This document shows, piece by piece, positions 36,191 to 48,472 of a DNA stretch of 64,000 bases. The first letter of the stretch is position 1. Each line of letters opens with the position of its first letter. A program made the position numbers and the translations under genes. The notes under the pieces are model-generated. The model had not been told where the DNA came from and made no database searches. It saw only the letters and a list, made by a program, of their open reading frames with translations. This DNA comes from Pseudomonas kielensis (GTDB lineage: Bacteria; Pseudomonadota; Gammaproteobacteria; Pseudomonadales; Pseudomonadaceae): NCBI RefSeq assembly GCF_014236655.1, contig NZ_JACMYG010000001.1, positions 310,001 through 374,000 of the forward strand, written 5' to 3'.

Positions 36191-36498
36191 ACCGCTGAAA
36201 GCTTCGCTCGCGAGCCAGCGCCTAGAGGATTCCCCCTACCGTCGTATGACGCCCCCCCCCCAAGTAGAGCCGGCTTACCGGCAAGGCCGATCGCAGCACT
36301 CCGCTGCTTTTATCAGGTCCTACCTGCCCGCGCTAGCTGTCAACTCTGACAGCTAGCGCGGCGCACCGTTTATCAATAGGCTCGAAACGCCGAATGGTTG
36401 TTCTTGTTGTCGTTCGGACAATTCGAATGAACACATCTATCGAAGCCCGACATGACGAATACCCATTGCTCCAGCACTGCGACAAAGGAGAATACGGC
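36191..36498. other. Intergenic region between the dehydrogenase and the orphan gene
   Basis: About 310 bases, with a run of ten C residues near 36252-36261 and a long perfect hairpin at 36328-36361. A partial REP-like string (GCTTCGCTCGCGAGCCAGCG) follows the stop codon. The bases after the hairpin become AT-rich and probably hold the promoter of the orphan gene at 36499. Confidence 0.45.
36328..36361. terminator. Perfect 15-base stem hairpin
   Basis: CCGCGCTAGCTGTCA and TGACAGCTAGCGCGG pair perfectly across a four-base loop (ACTC). There is no U-run. It may be a factor-dependent terminator after the dehydrogenase or a boundary of the inserted segment. Confidence 0.5.
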
Positions 36499-37230
36499 AT
36501 GAGCACTCAACTATTGATTCCGCGTGGCGGTTCACTCATAAACAAAGGCCATTGCATTCAAGCTGCCACTACCTCGACAGGCAATGTTGCGCGCACGGTG
36601 TTTGCCTTGCACGATAAGTGGAGAGGTGTCATAAGCAAAATTTATCACTTAGGTGAAAACGAAGTCACCCACATCAACATCATGCTGATGCCAATGAACA
36701 AAGATCAGACATCCATCGAGACAGAATCCAAAGAGGGCATTGAGGAAGTAACAGCGCTCAATACATCTATTGGAGAAATGCTTGAAACCATAGCCAAAGA
36801 TGCTGAAGTAAAGAGAAATGGTGTCCTCTACAGGCTTCAACGAAAAGTCTTCTACAAAAATGGCAATAACTGGACTTGTGAACTTATCGCACGCATTGAA
36901 CAGGACGAAGTCATTCTCAGAAGGGACAACATCAGCCACGATCAGTTTATTTTCGCCGCGCGAACCGGGGATATCATTGCCCACTCCAACTCCCGAATCG
37001 ACAAAAAAACATTCAAGCTGATCAGAGACAACACTTACAGTGTCACCCTCGAAGCTGCAGGAGAAACGTATAACAGCAGCCGTAACATCGACTTCAATCA
37101 TGTATTCTTTGTCGCCGCACACGGTGATCAAATTACCACCACGAGCGCAACGCACGTCATCGACTATAAGTTCTGCGATGAAAAACCCTCCAACAGCGAA
37201 GCGTTCGACATTTATCTTGCTGTCAGTTGA
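36499..37230 (+). CDS. Low-GC orphan protein of unknown function
   Basis: The 243-residue protein begins at ATG 36499 with a good AAAGGAG ribosome site at 36484-36490. Earlier in-frame starts at 36394 and 36427 lack one. I do not recognise the family. It has no signal peptide or membrane segment. It is charged, with many short beta-strand-like stretches, and ends FCDEKPSNSEAFDIYLAVS. G+C is about 42% over 36781-36840 by hand count, far below neighbouring genes, and the codons are AT-rich, suggesting recent acquisition. It is flanked by two long perfect hairpins and by two copies of the dehydrogenase 3' end. Confidence 0.7.
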   Translation: MSTQLLIPRGGSLINKGHCIQAATTSTGNVARTVFALHDKWRGVISKIYHLGENEVTHINIMLMPMNKDQTSIETESKEGIEEVTALNTSIGEMLETIAKDAEVKRNGVLYRLQRKVFYKNGNNWTCELIARIEQDEVILRRDNISHDQFIFAARTGDIIAHSNSRIDKKTFKLIRDNTYSVTLEAAGETYNSSRNIDFNHVFFVAAHGDQITTTSATHVIDYKFCDEKPSNSEAFDIYLAVS

Positions 37231-37235
37231 AAACA

Positions 37236-37283
37236 TGGCAATAGCCATGATGAACCAAAGAAACTTCATCATGGCTATTGCCA
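37236..37283. terminator. Perfect 18-base inverted repeat after the orphan gene
   Basis: TGGCAATAGCCATGATGA and TCATCATGGCTATTGCCA are exact reverse complements separated by 12 bases, starting six bases after the orphan gene stop. It would fold into a strong hairpin, but no U-run follows. Confidence 0.6.
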
Positions 37284-37413
37284 GGCATCGCGCACTTCAG
37301 AAAACAGCAAATCGCCTCTTCGAACAAACCCGAACCAATGCCAATCGGCTCGACGCATTCGCTACCGCACACTAAGCCCACCCATCTGCCGCGCCAGATC
37401 AGCCCAACTGCGC

Positions 37414-37461
37414 ATTGTGGTTAATCTCTTCCATTACTGCCGACTGCTCTGCCGCGGCCGT
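37414..37461 (-). pseudogene. Scrap of a methyl-accepting chemotaxis protein
   Basis: On the minus strand the frame reads AAAEQSAVMEEINHN and soon stops. Many pseudomonad chemotaxis receptors have AAEEQSAVAEEINRN at the conserved end of the signalling domain. Only about 16 codons are recognisable, and upstream the frame runs straight into antisense of the dehydrogenase fragment. This is a junk remnant, not a gene. Confidence 0.5.
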
Positions 37462-37501
37462 GGCCCCACCCGCCTGAACCCAATCCAAAAGGGCATCTAC
37501 A

Positions 37502-37650
37502 GCAATGCCGCAGATGTCGGCTTCTACAAAGGCAAGCTGCAAGCAGCACGCTGCTTCCTGACGTGGGAAGTGCCGGGTTGCCACCCTGAGTTGGCGATTC
37601 TTGAAGCGCTGGATGACGTGTGCCTGGGCATGCAGGATGAGTGGTTTTGA
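37502..37650 (+). pseudogene. Duplicated 3' end of the acyl-CoA dehydrogenase
   Basis: Bases 37502-37646 match 36042-36186 with 8 differences in 145 bases by hand count (about 94% identity). They encode NAADVGFYKGKLQAARCFLT ... DDVCLGMQDEWF and a stop. Nothing of the first 550 residues precedes it. It is either the rest of a deleted tandem paralogue or an end-duplication left by insertion of the orphan-gene segment. Confidence 0.8.
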
Positions 37651-37685
37651 TCAATGCCTTGTGGGGCTGGTCAAATCCAATCGTC

Positions 37686-37769
37686 GGATCGCCGCCCGGA
37701 GCAAGCCCGCTCCCACAAGGGTCTCTGTTGCTCACAGAGTAAGTGGGAGCGGGCTTGCCCGCGATAGCG
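37686..37769. repeat. REPIN: inverted pair of REP sequences
   Basis: One arm, GAGCAAGCCCGCTCCCAC (37699-37716), is mirrored by GTGGGAGCGGGCTTGCCCGC (37743-37762), with about 26 bases between. It lies downstream of the leftward zapA-like gene. Confidence 0.85.
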
Positions 37770-37794
37770 CCGGCTGGGCCGACGCTATTTTCAG

Positions 37795-38097
37795 TCAGAC
37801 CTGACTGATGGTCTTGGCGATAACTTCAACCGTGGCGCTGACTTGCTCTTGGTAACGGTCGAGTTCCTGTTGGTGACGCTTCTGCATTTCCAACTGCTTT
37901 GAACACAGGTTCATCGCCGTCAGCACCAGCAGTTTGTCCCCGATCAGGGTCGGGTATTTCTTCTTGGTCTCAGCCAGCACCGCCTTGAGCATGAGCGCGG
38001 CGTCGAGCAGCGTCTGCTCTTCCCCGGCCGGTGCCTTGATCGAATAGTCTTCTCCAAGAATGGAAACGACTTTTACCCCATCGGCACCGTAGTTCAT
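37795..38097 (-). CDS. zapA: ZapA-like cell division protein (second, non-canonical type)
   Basis: The 100-residue protein has the ZapA layout: a short N-terminal beta domain (KVVSILGEDYSIKAPAGEEQ), then LLDAALMLKAVLAETKKK, the conserved GDKLLVLTAMNLCSKQLEMQ and a long C-terminal coiled coil. ZapA cross-links FtsZ filaments at the septum. The sequence is unlike the usual pseudomonad ZapA that sits beside the 6S RNA gene and the 5-formyltetrahydrofolate cyclo-ligase gene, neither of which is found here, so I read it as a paralogue. It overlaps the upstream coiled-coil gene by four bases. Confidence 0.75.
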   Translation of the reverse strand: MNYGADGVKVVSILGEDYSIKAPAGEEQTLLDAALMLKAVLAETKKKYPTLIGDKLLVLTAMNLCSKQLEMQKRHQQELDRYQEQVSATVEVIAKTISQV

Positions 38098-38324
38098 GCG
38101 TTCACAGGGCCTGCGCTCACACGCTCAACCAGGGCCTGGATACGGGCCACGGTTGCGCCCTGCTTTTCTTCCTGTTCCATCAGGCTCAGTTGCAGGCTTT
38201 CGTTTTCGTCCTTGGCTTGGGCCAGCTCTGTGCTCAGGGCCTGGTTGGTGCCGAGCAGTTCCTGGTTCTGTTGCACCAGCTCGCTGACCAGTTGTTCCAA
38301 TTGGCTTAGGGTTGCTTCCAACAT
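38094..38324 (-). CDS. ZapB-like / TIGR02449-type small coiled-coil protein
   Basis: The 76-residue protein starts MLEATLSQLEQLVSELVQQN and is one continuous predicted coiled coil with few hydrophobic breaks. A longer frame to 38462 gives an unlikely N-terminus. Small coiled-coil proteins of this type commonly precede zapA in gammaproteobacteria and are thought to work with ZapA at the division ring. The stop overlaps the zapA-like start as ATGA. It is divergent from the antiporter gene. Confidence 0.7.
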   Translation of the reverse strand: MLEATLSQLEQLVSELVQQNQELLGTNQALSTELAQAKDENESLQLSLMEQEEKQGATVARIQALVERVSAGPVNA

Positions 38325-38642
38325 TTTGATCTTCCGGGCATTTTCAAAGGGCGCGTACGATAAAGAAAAGTCACCACAGGCGCCAGGGTTATTCCGGCGC
38401 AGAGCCTTGATTTTGCTGGCGGCGAACTTTCCTGCGAGTGTTAAAGACTGCGATTGGCCCATCTGGTTCCTGCAGCTCGTCAGGGGCAGGCAATTGTTTG
38501 CCGCGCCCCCTTGATTGCACGGGCGTAAGCCAGGCCACTCAAAAGCTTTTTGACAGCATCACATTTCGACAGGTTAGAATCGCTGGCACGCAGACTGCAT
38601 GGTCAGTTTGTGCCCGCCTTTCAGATTTACGGAGTACTGCCT
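38325..38642. promoter_or_regulatory. Divergent promoter region of the zapA-like pair and the antiporter
   Basis: About 320 bases between the two divergent start codons. Longer frames on both strands (to 38462 leftward, from 38550 rightward) exist but lack ribosome sites. TTGACAGCATCACATTTCGA with TAGAATCG shortly after (about 38549-38581) looks like a sigma-70 promoter for the antiporter: TTGACA, 17-base class spacing, then TTAGAAT. Confidence 0.5.
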
Positions 38643-40385
38643 TTGAATGCGACGACCATCAACAGCCTGTTCTTGATCGGCGCGTTGCTGGTAGGTGCGA
38701 GCATTCTGGTGAGTTCACTGTCCTCACGCCTGGGCATCCCGATTCTGGTGATCATCCTGGCGGTGGGCATGACCGCCGGCGTCGACGGCGGCGGCATCAT
38801 CTTCGATAACTACCCCACCGCTTACCTGGTCGGCAACCTGGCGCTGGCCGTGATCCTGCTCGACGGTGGCTTGCGCACCAGGGTCTCGAGCTTTCGCGTG
38901 GCGTTATGGCCCGCGTTGTCGCTGGCCACCGTCGGGGTGCTGATCACCACCGGGCTGACCGGCATGGCCGCGGCCTGGCTGTTCGACCTGAACCTGATCC
39001 AGGGCCTGTTGATCGGCGCCATCGTCGGCTCCACCGATGCCGCGGCGGTGTTCTCCCTGCTCGGCGGCAAGGGCCTCAACGAGCGGGTGACGGCCACCCT
39101 GGAAATCGAGTCCGGCAGCAACGACCCGATGGCGGTGTTCCTCACCGTGACCCTGATCGACATGCTCGCCAGCGGCCAGACCGGCCTGCACTGGAGCCTG
39201 CTGACCCACCTGCTGCGTGAGTTCGGCATCGGCGGCCTGATTGGCCTGGGCGGTGGCTGGTTGATGCTGCAGATGGTCAACCGCATCAACCTGGCCACCG
39301 GCCTGTACCCGATCCTGGTGATCGCCGGCGGCCTGGTGGTCTTTGCCCTGACCAACGCCCTGCACGGCAGTGGTTTCCTCGCGGTGTACCTGTGTGGCCT
39401 GGTGATCGGCAACCGCCCGGTACGCAGCCGCCACGGCATTCTGCACATGCTCGATGGCATGGCGTGGCTGGCGCAGATCGGCATGTTCCTGGTGCTGGGC
39501 CTGCTGGTCACGCCCCACGATCTGCTGCCGATCGCCCTGCCGGCCCTCGGCCTGGCCCTGTGGATGATCCTGTTTGCCCGCCCCCTGTCGGTGATGGTCG
39601 GCCTGCTGCCGTTCAAGGCCTTCCATGGCCGGGAAAAGGTGTTCATTTCCTGGGTCGGCCTGCGCGGCGCGGTACCGATCATTCTCGCGGTGTTCCCGCT
39701 GATGGCGGGGCTGCCCAATGCCCAGCTGTATTTCAACCTGGCGTTCTTCATTGTGCTGGTGTCACTGCTGGTCCAGGGCACAAGCCTGCCGTGGGTGGCC
39801 AAGCTGCTGAAGGTGACGGTACCGCCGGAGCCCGCGCCGATCTCCCGCGCAGCCCTGGAAGTACACGTGACCAGCGAGTGGGAACTGTTCGTTTACCGCC
39901 TCGGCGCGGAGAAATGGTGCATCGGCGCAGCGCTGCGTGAGTTGAAAATGCCCGAAGGCACCCGCATCGCGGCACTGTTTCGTGGCCAGCAACTGCTCCA
40001 TCCGTCGGGTAGTACGGTGCTGGAAGTCGATGACCTGCTCTGCGTGATCGGCCATGAACACAACCTCCCGGCCCTGGGAAAACTGTTCAGCCAGGCACCG
40101 CAACGGGGCCTGGACCTGCGCTTCTTCGGCGACTTCGTTCTCGAAGGCGACGCCCAGCTGGGCGCGGTTTCCGCGCTGTACGGGCTGCAACTGGAAGGGG
40201 TCGATCCGGACATGCCGCTCAGTCGCTTCATTACCCAGAAAGTCGGCGGCGCTCCGGTGGTGGGTGACCAGGTGGAATGGAACAACACCATCTGGACGGT
40301 CGCCGTCATGGACGGGAACAAGATTGCCAAAGTGGGCGTCAGATTCCCCGAAGGAAGTCGCCCGGGCCCCGGGTTGTTCCTCTAA
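38643..40385 (+). CDS. cvrA: Potassium/proton antiporter, NhaP2/CvrA type
   Basis: The 580-residue protein starts at TTG 38643, supported by GGAG at 38631 and by the N-terminus (L/M)[20 protein letters not shown] start at 38550 is not supported. It has about 12 membrane segments of the CPA1 fold with [32 protein letters not shown] and [20 protein letters not shown], where the ND pair is the ion site. The cytoplasmic tail carries a TrkA-C-like regulatory domain ([20 protein letters not shown] ... VIGHEHNL) and a further C-terminal domain. It exchanges K+ (or Na+) for protons. The position matches PA5021. Confidence 0.9.
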   Translation: MNATTINSLFLIGALLVGASILVSSLSSRLGIPILVIILAVGMTAGVDGGGIIFDNYPTAYLVGNLALAVILLDGGLRTRVSSFRVALWPALSLATVGVLITTGLTGMAAAWLFDLNLIQGLLIGAIVGSTDAAAVFSLLGGKGLNERVTATLEIESGSNDPMAVFLTVTLIDMLASGQTGLHWSLLTHLLREFGIGGLIGLGGGWLMLQMVNRINLATGLYPILVIAGGLVVFALTNALHGSGFLAVYLCGLVIGNRPVRSRHGILHMLDGMAWLAQIGMFLVLGLLVTPHDLLPIALPALGLALWMILFARPLSVMVGLLPFKAFHGREKVFISWVGLRGAVPIILAVFPLMAGLPNAQLYFNLAFFIVLVSLLVQGTSLPWVAKLLKVTVPPEPAPISRAALEVHVTSEWELFVYRLGAEKWCIGAALRELKMPEGTRIAALFRGQQLLHPSGSTVLEVDDLLCVIGHEHNLPALGKLFSQAPQRGLDLRFFGDFVLEGDAQLGAVSALYGLQLEGVDPDMPLSRFITQKVGGAPVVGDQVEWNNTIWTVAVMDGNKIAKVGVRFPEGSRPGPGLFL

Positions 40386-40419
40386 ACTCCTTTTTCCGCC
40401 ACGTCTTCGATCGGTCTCT

Positions 40420-45282
<4,863 letters not shown>

Positions 45283-45288
45283 GGTGAG

Positions 45289-45690
45289 TCAGATAAAGAC
45301 TTCAACCGACACGCTAAAGCGCTCGGCCAACCAGCGGACTTGGCGCAGGTTGAGCTGGCGCTTGCCACTCAGGATTTCGGACACGACCGACTGAGGGCCG
45401 ACGCCAGGCAGGTCGCTCTGGCTGAGGCCGTGTTCACGCATCAAGTAGCCAAGAATCTCGACCCCGCTAGGCTTGGGCATCGGGTGATGCTTATGGTCCC
45501 ACTCCTCAATCCAGTCACCAATGATATCCACCAGGCTCATCAGCGGGTGGGACTCATCATCGCCCGTCATCTCGAGCAACTCGTCCAGCGCATGCGCCAG
45601 CAGGTCATAGTCATCTTCACTTTTCGGTTTTCGAAGCAGCGGTGAGACAAACTCCCAATGCTCGGCAGCTTTTTTGATCAGTACACTCAT
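45289..45690 (-). CDS. higA: HigA-type antitoxin (HTH)
   Basis: The 133-residue protein starts at ATG 45690 with a GGAGG ribosome site. The N-terminal half is acidic and resembles the HigA toxin-binding part. The C-terminal half is an XRE-type helix-turn-helix (LMREHGLSQSDLPGVGPQSV then SEILSGKRQLNLRQVRWLAE). It neutralises HigB and represses the pair. It overlaps higB by four bases (ATGA), toxin first, the usual hig order. Confidence 0.88.
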   Translation of the reverse strand: MSVLIKKAAEHWEFVSPLLRKPKSEDDYDLLAHALDELLEMTGDDESHPLMSLVDIIGDWIEEWDHKHHPMPKPSGVEILGYLMREHGLSQSDLPGVGPQSVVSEILSGKRQLNLRQVRWLAERFSVSVEVFI

Positions 45691-45983
45691 GCTTTTTCCT
45701 CCTTCCACTTGCCGCGGTCATATTCGCGATGATCCAGCACAGGCTTGATATAAAGCTTTTTCGATCGATATCTGACAAAAGCTATCAACCGCAGCTTGTT
45801 GCCACCGATATCGAAAACATGAAGCTCACCTACCTTGTCGACAGCAGGGAATGTGGCTCTCATCGCCGCAAAATCCGACGGATTGCTTCCTTTGGCTAAT
45901 TGATACCAATGGTCCAGCGCATTGGCTGCCATTGGCCATCTGACCTTGGCTTCACGTACTCTTTTTTCGGTGAGAACATGCAT
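45687..45983 (-). CDS. higB: HigB-type toxin, mRNA interferase
   Basis: The 98-residue protein matches the HigB_toxin family: MHVLTEKRVREAKVRWPMAA, then HVFDIGGNKLRLIAFVRYRS and KPVLDHREYDRGKW at the end. HigB is a ribosome-dependent endoribonuclease. It lies first in a two-gene operon with higA, downstream of twin palindromes that look like HigA operators. It appears intact. Confidence 0.88.
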   Translation of the reverse strand: MHVLTEKRVREAKVRWPMAANALDHWYQLAKGSNPSDFAAMRATFPAVDKVGELHVFDIGGNKLRLIAFVRYRSKKLYIKPVLDHREYDRGKWKEEKA

Positions 45984-45993
45984 GCAACATCCT

Positions 45994-46050
45994 TATCGCA
46001 TTTTGCTATGGGGAGTTATTCACAGATAAGAAATATCGCAAGTTGCGATA
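45994..46050. promoter_or_regulatory. Twin operator palindromes of higBA
   Basis: TATCGCAAGTTGCGATA at 46034-46050 is a perfect 17-base palindrome. TATCGCATTTTGCTATG at 45994-46010 is an imperfect copy. Their centres are 40 bases apart, immediately upstream of higB. They are the likely HigA/HigBA autorepression sites and probably cover the promoter. Confidence 0.75.
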
Positions 46051-46177
46051 ATCCGAAGTAGACCAGCGGTCTGGCTCGGTACGACTCAGCCTGGTTTTCA
46101 CGCTGATCACTGCGCGATTGAAAACATGAGCAAACGTCTCCAACTAGGTGATATCAGCTTCCCATTGGATATCACTC

Positions 46178-46612
46178 ATGACCGACCCACTCCTCATCCC
46201 CTGCCCCCACTGCAACGGCCTCAACCGCATTCCCGCCGAACGCCTGGGCGACCATCCGAAATGCGGGCGCTGCAAGGCCGAAGTCCTGCTGAACAAGCCG
46301 TTCGAGTTGAAACAGGGGGACTACGCCAGCCAGATCAAGGGTGACCTGCCGTTGCTGGTGGATGTGTGGGCGGATTGGTGCGGGCCGTGCAAGTCCTTTG
46401 CACCGGTGTTCGCCCAGGCTGCCGCGCAGTTGCAGGGCAAATGCCGCCTGGCCAAGCTGGACAGCGAGGCCAATCAGCAACTGTCGGCTCAGTTGGCGAT
46501 TCGCTCGATTCCCAGCCTGATCCTGCTCAAGAACGGCCGGGAAGTGGCACGCCAGAGCGGGGCCATGCCGTTACCGCAATTGCTCGGCTGGCTGCGCGCC
46601 CAAGGCATCTGA
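46178..46612 (+). CDS. trxC: Thioredoxin 2, TrxC
   Basis: The 144-residue protein starts MTDPLLIPCPHCNGLNRIPA at 46178; an earlier frame start at 46148 is not needed. Two N-terminal CxxC pairs (CPHC, CGRC) bind zinc, and the thioredoxin active site is VDVWADWCGPCKSFAPVF. TrxC is a cytoplasmic disulfide reductase linked to oxidative stress. It converges on the parA gene with a 14-base gap. Confidence 0.95.
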   Translation: MTDPLLIPCPHCNGLNRIPAERLGDHPKCGRCKAEVLLNKPFELKQGDYASQIKGDLPLLVDVWADWCGPCKSFAPVFAQAAAQLQGKCRLAKLDSEANQQLSAQLAIRSIPSLILLKNGREVARQSGAMPLPQLLGWLRAQGI

Positions 46613-46626
46613 TGCGCGCGTGAAGG

Positions 46627-47397
46627 TCAGGAGTGTTCCAGCAGATTGTGCAGGTCGACGAACTGCTGGGTCAGTTTATGCCGAGGGTCGAGGTGGATCA
46701 GCGGCATGTTGGCCTGGTGCGACTCACGCATGCGCACCGAACTGCCCAGGTACACCGGCAACACCGGCAGGCCTTCGGCAATCAACTCATCGAGCATCTG
46801 CTGCGGCAGACTGGCCCGCGCCTGGAATTGGTTGACCACGATGCCTTCGACCTCCAGGCCTTCGTTGTGGTCTTCCTTCAACTCTTCGATCTCCGCCAGC
46901 AGGCCGTACAGCGCCTGACGGGAGAAACTGTCGCAATCAAAGGGAATCAACACACGATCGGCGGCGATCAACGCTGAAACCGCATAAAAGTTCAGGGCTG
47001 GCGGGGTGTCGAGGTAGATCCGGTCGTAGTCTTCGGCCAGTTCGTCGAGCAATTTGCGCAGTTTGTTGATCTTGTGTTTGGCCTCAAGCTTGGGCTGCAG
47101 GTCGGCCAGTTCGGCCGTGGCCGTGATCACGTGCAGGTTGTCGAACGGGGTTTCATAGATATCCACCCGGTTCTTCTTCGAGAACGGCCCGGACGACAGG
47201 GTCTGCTTGAAGAAATCGGCAATCCCCATCGGAATGTCATCGCCGGTCAGGCCGGTGAGGTATTGAGTGGAGTTGGCCTGGGCATCGAGATCCACCAGCA
47301 GGGTGCGATAGCCCTCGCTGGCGCTGACCGCCGCCAGATTGCAGGCAATACTGGACTTACCCACGCCACCTTTCTGATTGAACACCACGCGCCGCAT
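46627..47397 (-). CDS. Solitary ParA-family ATPase
   Basis: The 256-residue protein starts MRRVVFNQKGGVGKSSIACN after a GGAGG ribosome site. The deviant Walker A motif is KGGVGKSS, followed by LLVDLDAQANSTQYLTG and DRIYLDTPPALNFYAVSALI. ParA ATPases position DNA or protein cargo. No parB or cargo gene is adjacent, so it is not the chromosomal parAB pair. Cobalt-like orphan ParA proteins of this kind are common in pseudomonads and their cargo is unknown. The frame to 47418 is rejected because it lacks a ribosome site. Confidence 0.85.
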   Translation of the reverse strand: MRRVVFNQKGGVGKSSIACNLAAVSASEGYRTLLVDLDAQANSTQYLTGLTGDDIPMGIADFFKQTLSSGPFSKKNRVDIYETPFDNLHVITATAELADLQPKLEAKHKINKLRKLLDELAEDYDRIYLDTPPALNFYAVSALIAADRVLIPFDCDSFSRQALYGLLAEIEELKEDHNEGLEVEGIVVNQFQARASLPQQMLDELIAEGLPVLPVYLGSSVRMRESHQANMPLIHLDPRHKLTQQFVDLHNLLEHS

Positions 47398-47752
47398 TGC
47401 AAAACCTCCGTGTATCAAAGAATGACCGAGTGTAGTAGGCCTCGATGCTGCTTAGCTACCTTGGCGGCAAACGGACTACAGAGTCAGCTGCAATCCCCTC
47501 GAATTAACCAGCGCGTTCCTCCATTGGCTGAAGACGTGACTGGCGGATTATCCCGACGAAAACCGCAGAATTGCCTCGCTGCCCATTACTTGAGAACGCT
47601 CACCATCTACTGAACAAAATGTAACCAGCATTTGCTACAAGCCAACAGCACCGGGATAATGCGCGACACTCGGCCGTCATGCCACGCCAGGTCAGTCCCT
47701 GATCGAAACGACTTACCGCGTCAAGCAAGCCCGCAGGGGCGGGAATAATTCA
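47398..47752. promoter_or_regulatory. Regulatory gap before the aryl polyene operon
   Basis: About 355 bases between divergent parA and the polyene operon. No gene was recognised. AT-rich stretches around 47595-47640 and TAATGC near 47657 are places where a promoter could lie, but I cannot define one. GCCCGCAGGGGCGGGAATAA just before 47753 supplies a weak ribosome site. Confidence 0.4.
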
Positions 47753-48472
47753 GTGATCACATTCAGCATCGCCCAATGGCGCGCCTGGGCCCCTGGGCTC
47801 GTAAGCGTGGACGACTGGCAAGCCTGGAGCCGCCGACCGGTGGTGCTCCCGGGTAGCGATGAAGCCCCCGACGTGTCCTTTCTTCCGGCCATGCAGCGCC
47901 GCCGCCTGAGCCGCCTGGCCCGCATGGCCTTCAGCGTCGGCTGGCCGCTGGCCGAAGGGCGCGAGCAACTGCCCTTGGTGTTCGTGTCCCGTCATGGCGA
48001 AACCCCGCGCACCTTCGAGATCCTCAGCGACCTGGCGGCCGAGCAACCGCTATCCCCTACCCAGTTCAGCCTGTCAGTACACAATGCGATCATCGGACTG
48101 TGGTCGATCATGCGCGGTGAAACCAGCGAAATGACCGCCCTGGCCGCCGCCGGCGACGGCCTCGAACATGGCGTGCTGGAAGCCGCCGCCCTGCTCGACG
48201 AAGGCGCACCGGCAGTGCTGCTGGTGGTGACCGAGGATCAGCCACCCCAGGCCTACTCGCCGTGGATCAACGACGTGCCGTTTCCCTACGCCGTCGGCTT
48301 GCTGCTGACCCCCGGTAAAGACTGGCAGCTGTCCCTGAACAGTGCAGCGGATCCGTTGTCCAACGCCCACTGGCCCCACGCGCTGAATCTGTTACCTGTG
48401 CTGCTCGGCCAGGAGACTTCTTGCCAACATGCCTGGAAAAATCGTGTATGGACCTGGCAACGCAATCCGTGA
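47753..48472 (+). CDS. Aryl polyene chain-length factor (beta-ketoacyl synthase-like, no active Cys)
   Basis: The 239-residue protein starts at GTG. It is a short beta-ketoacyl-synthase-like protein of the chain length factor kind (PF13723-like), with SLSVHNAIIGLWSIMRGETS and LLVVTEDQPPQAYSPW, lacking the ketosynthase active cysteine. In aryl polyene pathways this type (ApeC group) pairs with a ketosynthase to set chain length. It is the first gene of the operon and overlaps the next by 25 bases. Confidence 0.8.
   Translation: MITFSIAQWRAWAPGLVSVDDWQAWSRRPVVLPGSDEAPDVSFLPAMQRRRLSRLARMAFSVGWPLAEGREQLPLVFVSRHGETPRTFEILSDLAAEQPLSPTQFSLSVHNAIIGLWSIMRGETSEMTALAAAGDGLEHGVLEAAALLDEGAPAVLLVVTEDQPPQAYSPWINDVPFPYAVGLLLTPGKDWQLSLNSAADPLSNAHWPHALNLLPVLLGQETSCQHAWKNRVWTWQRNP

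Noticed and set aside
36394..36498. N-terminal extension of the orphan protein
   Set aside because: No ribosome site upstream of 36394 or 36427, whereas AAAGGAG precedes 36499.
37399..37584. 61-residue minus-strand frame as a gene
   Set aside because: It is a chimera of antisense dehydrogenase fragment and a chemoreceptor scrap with no start context.
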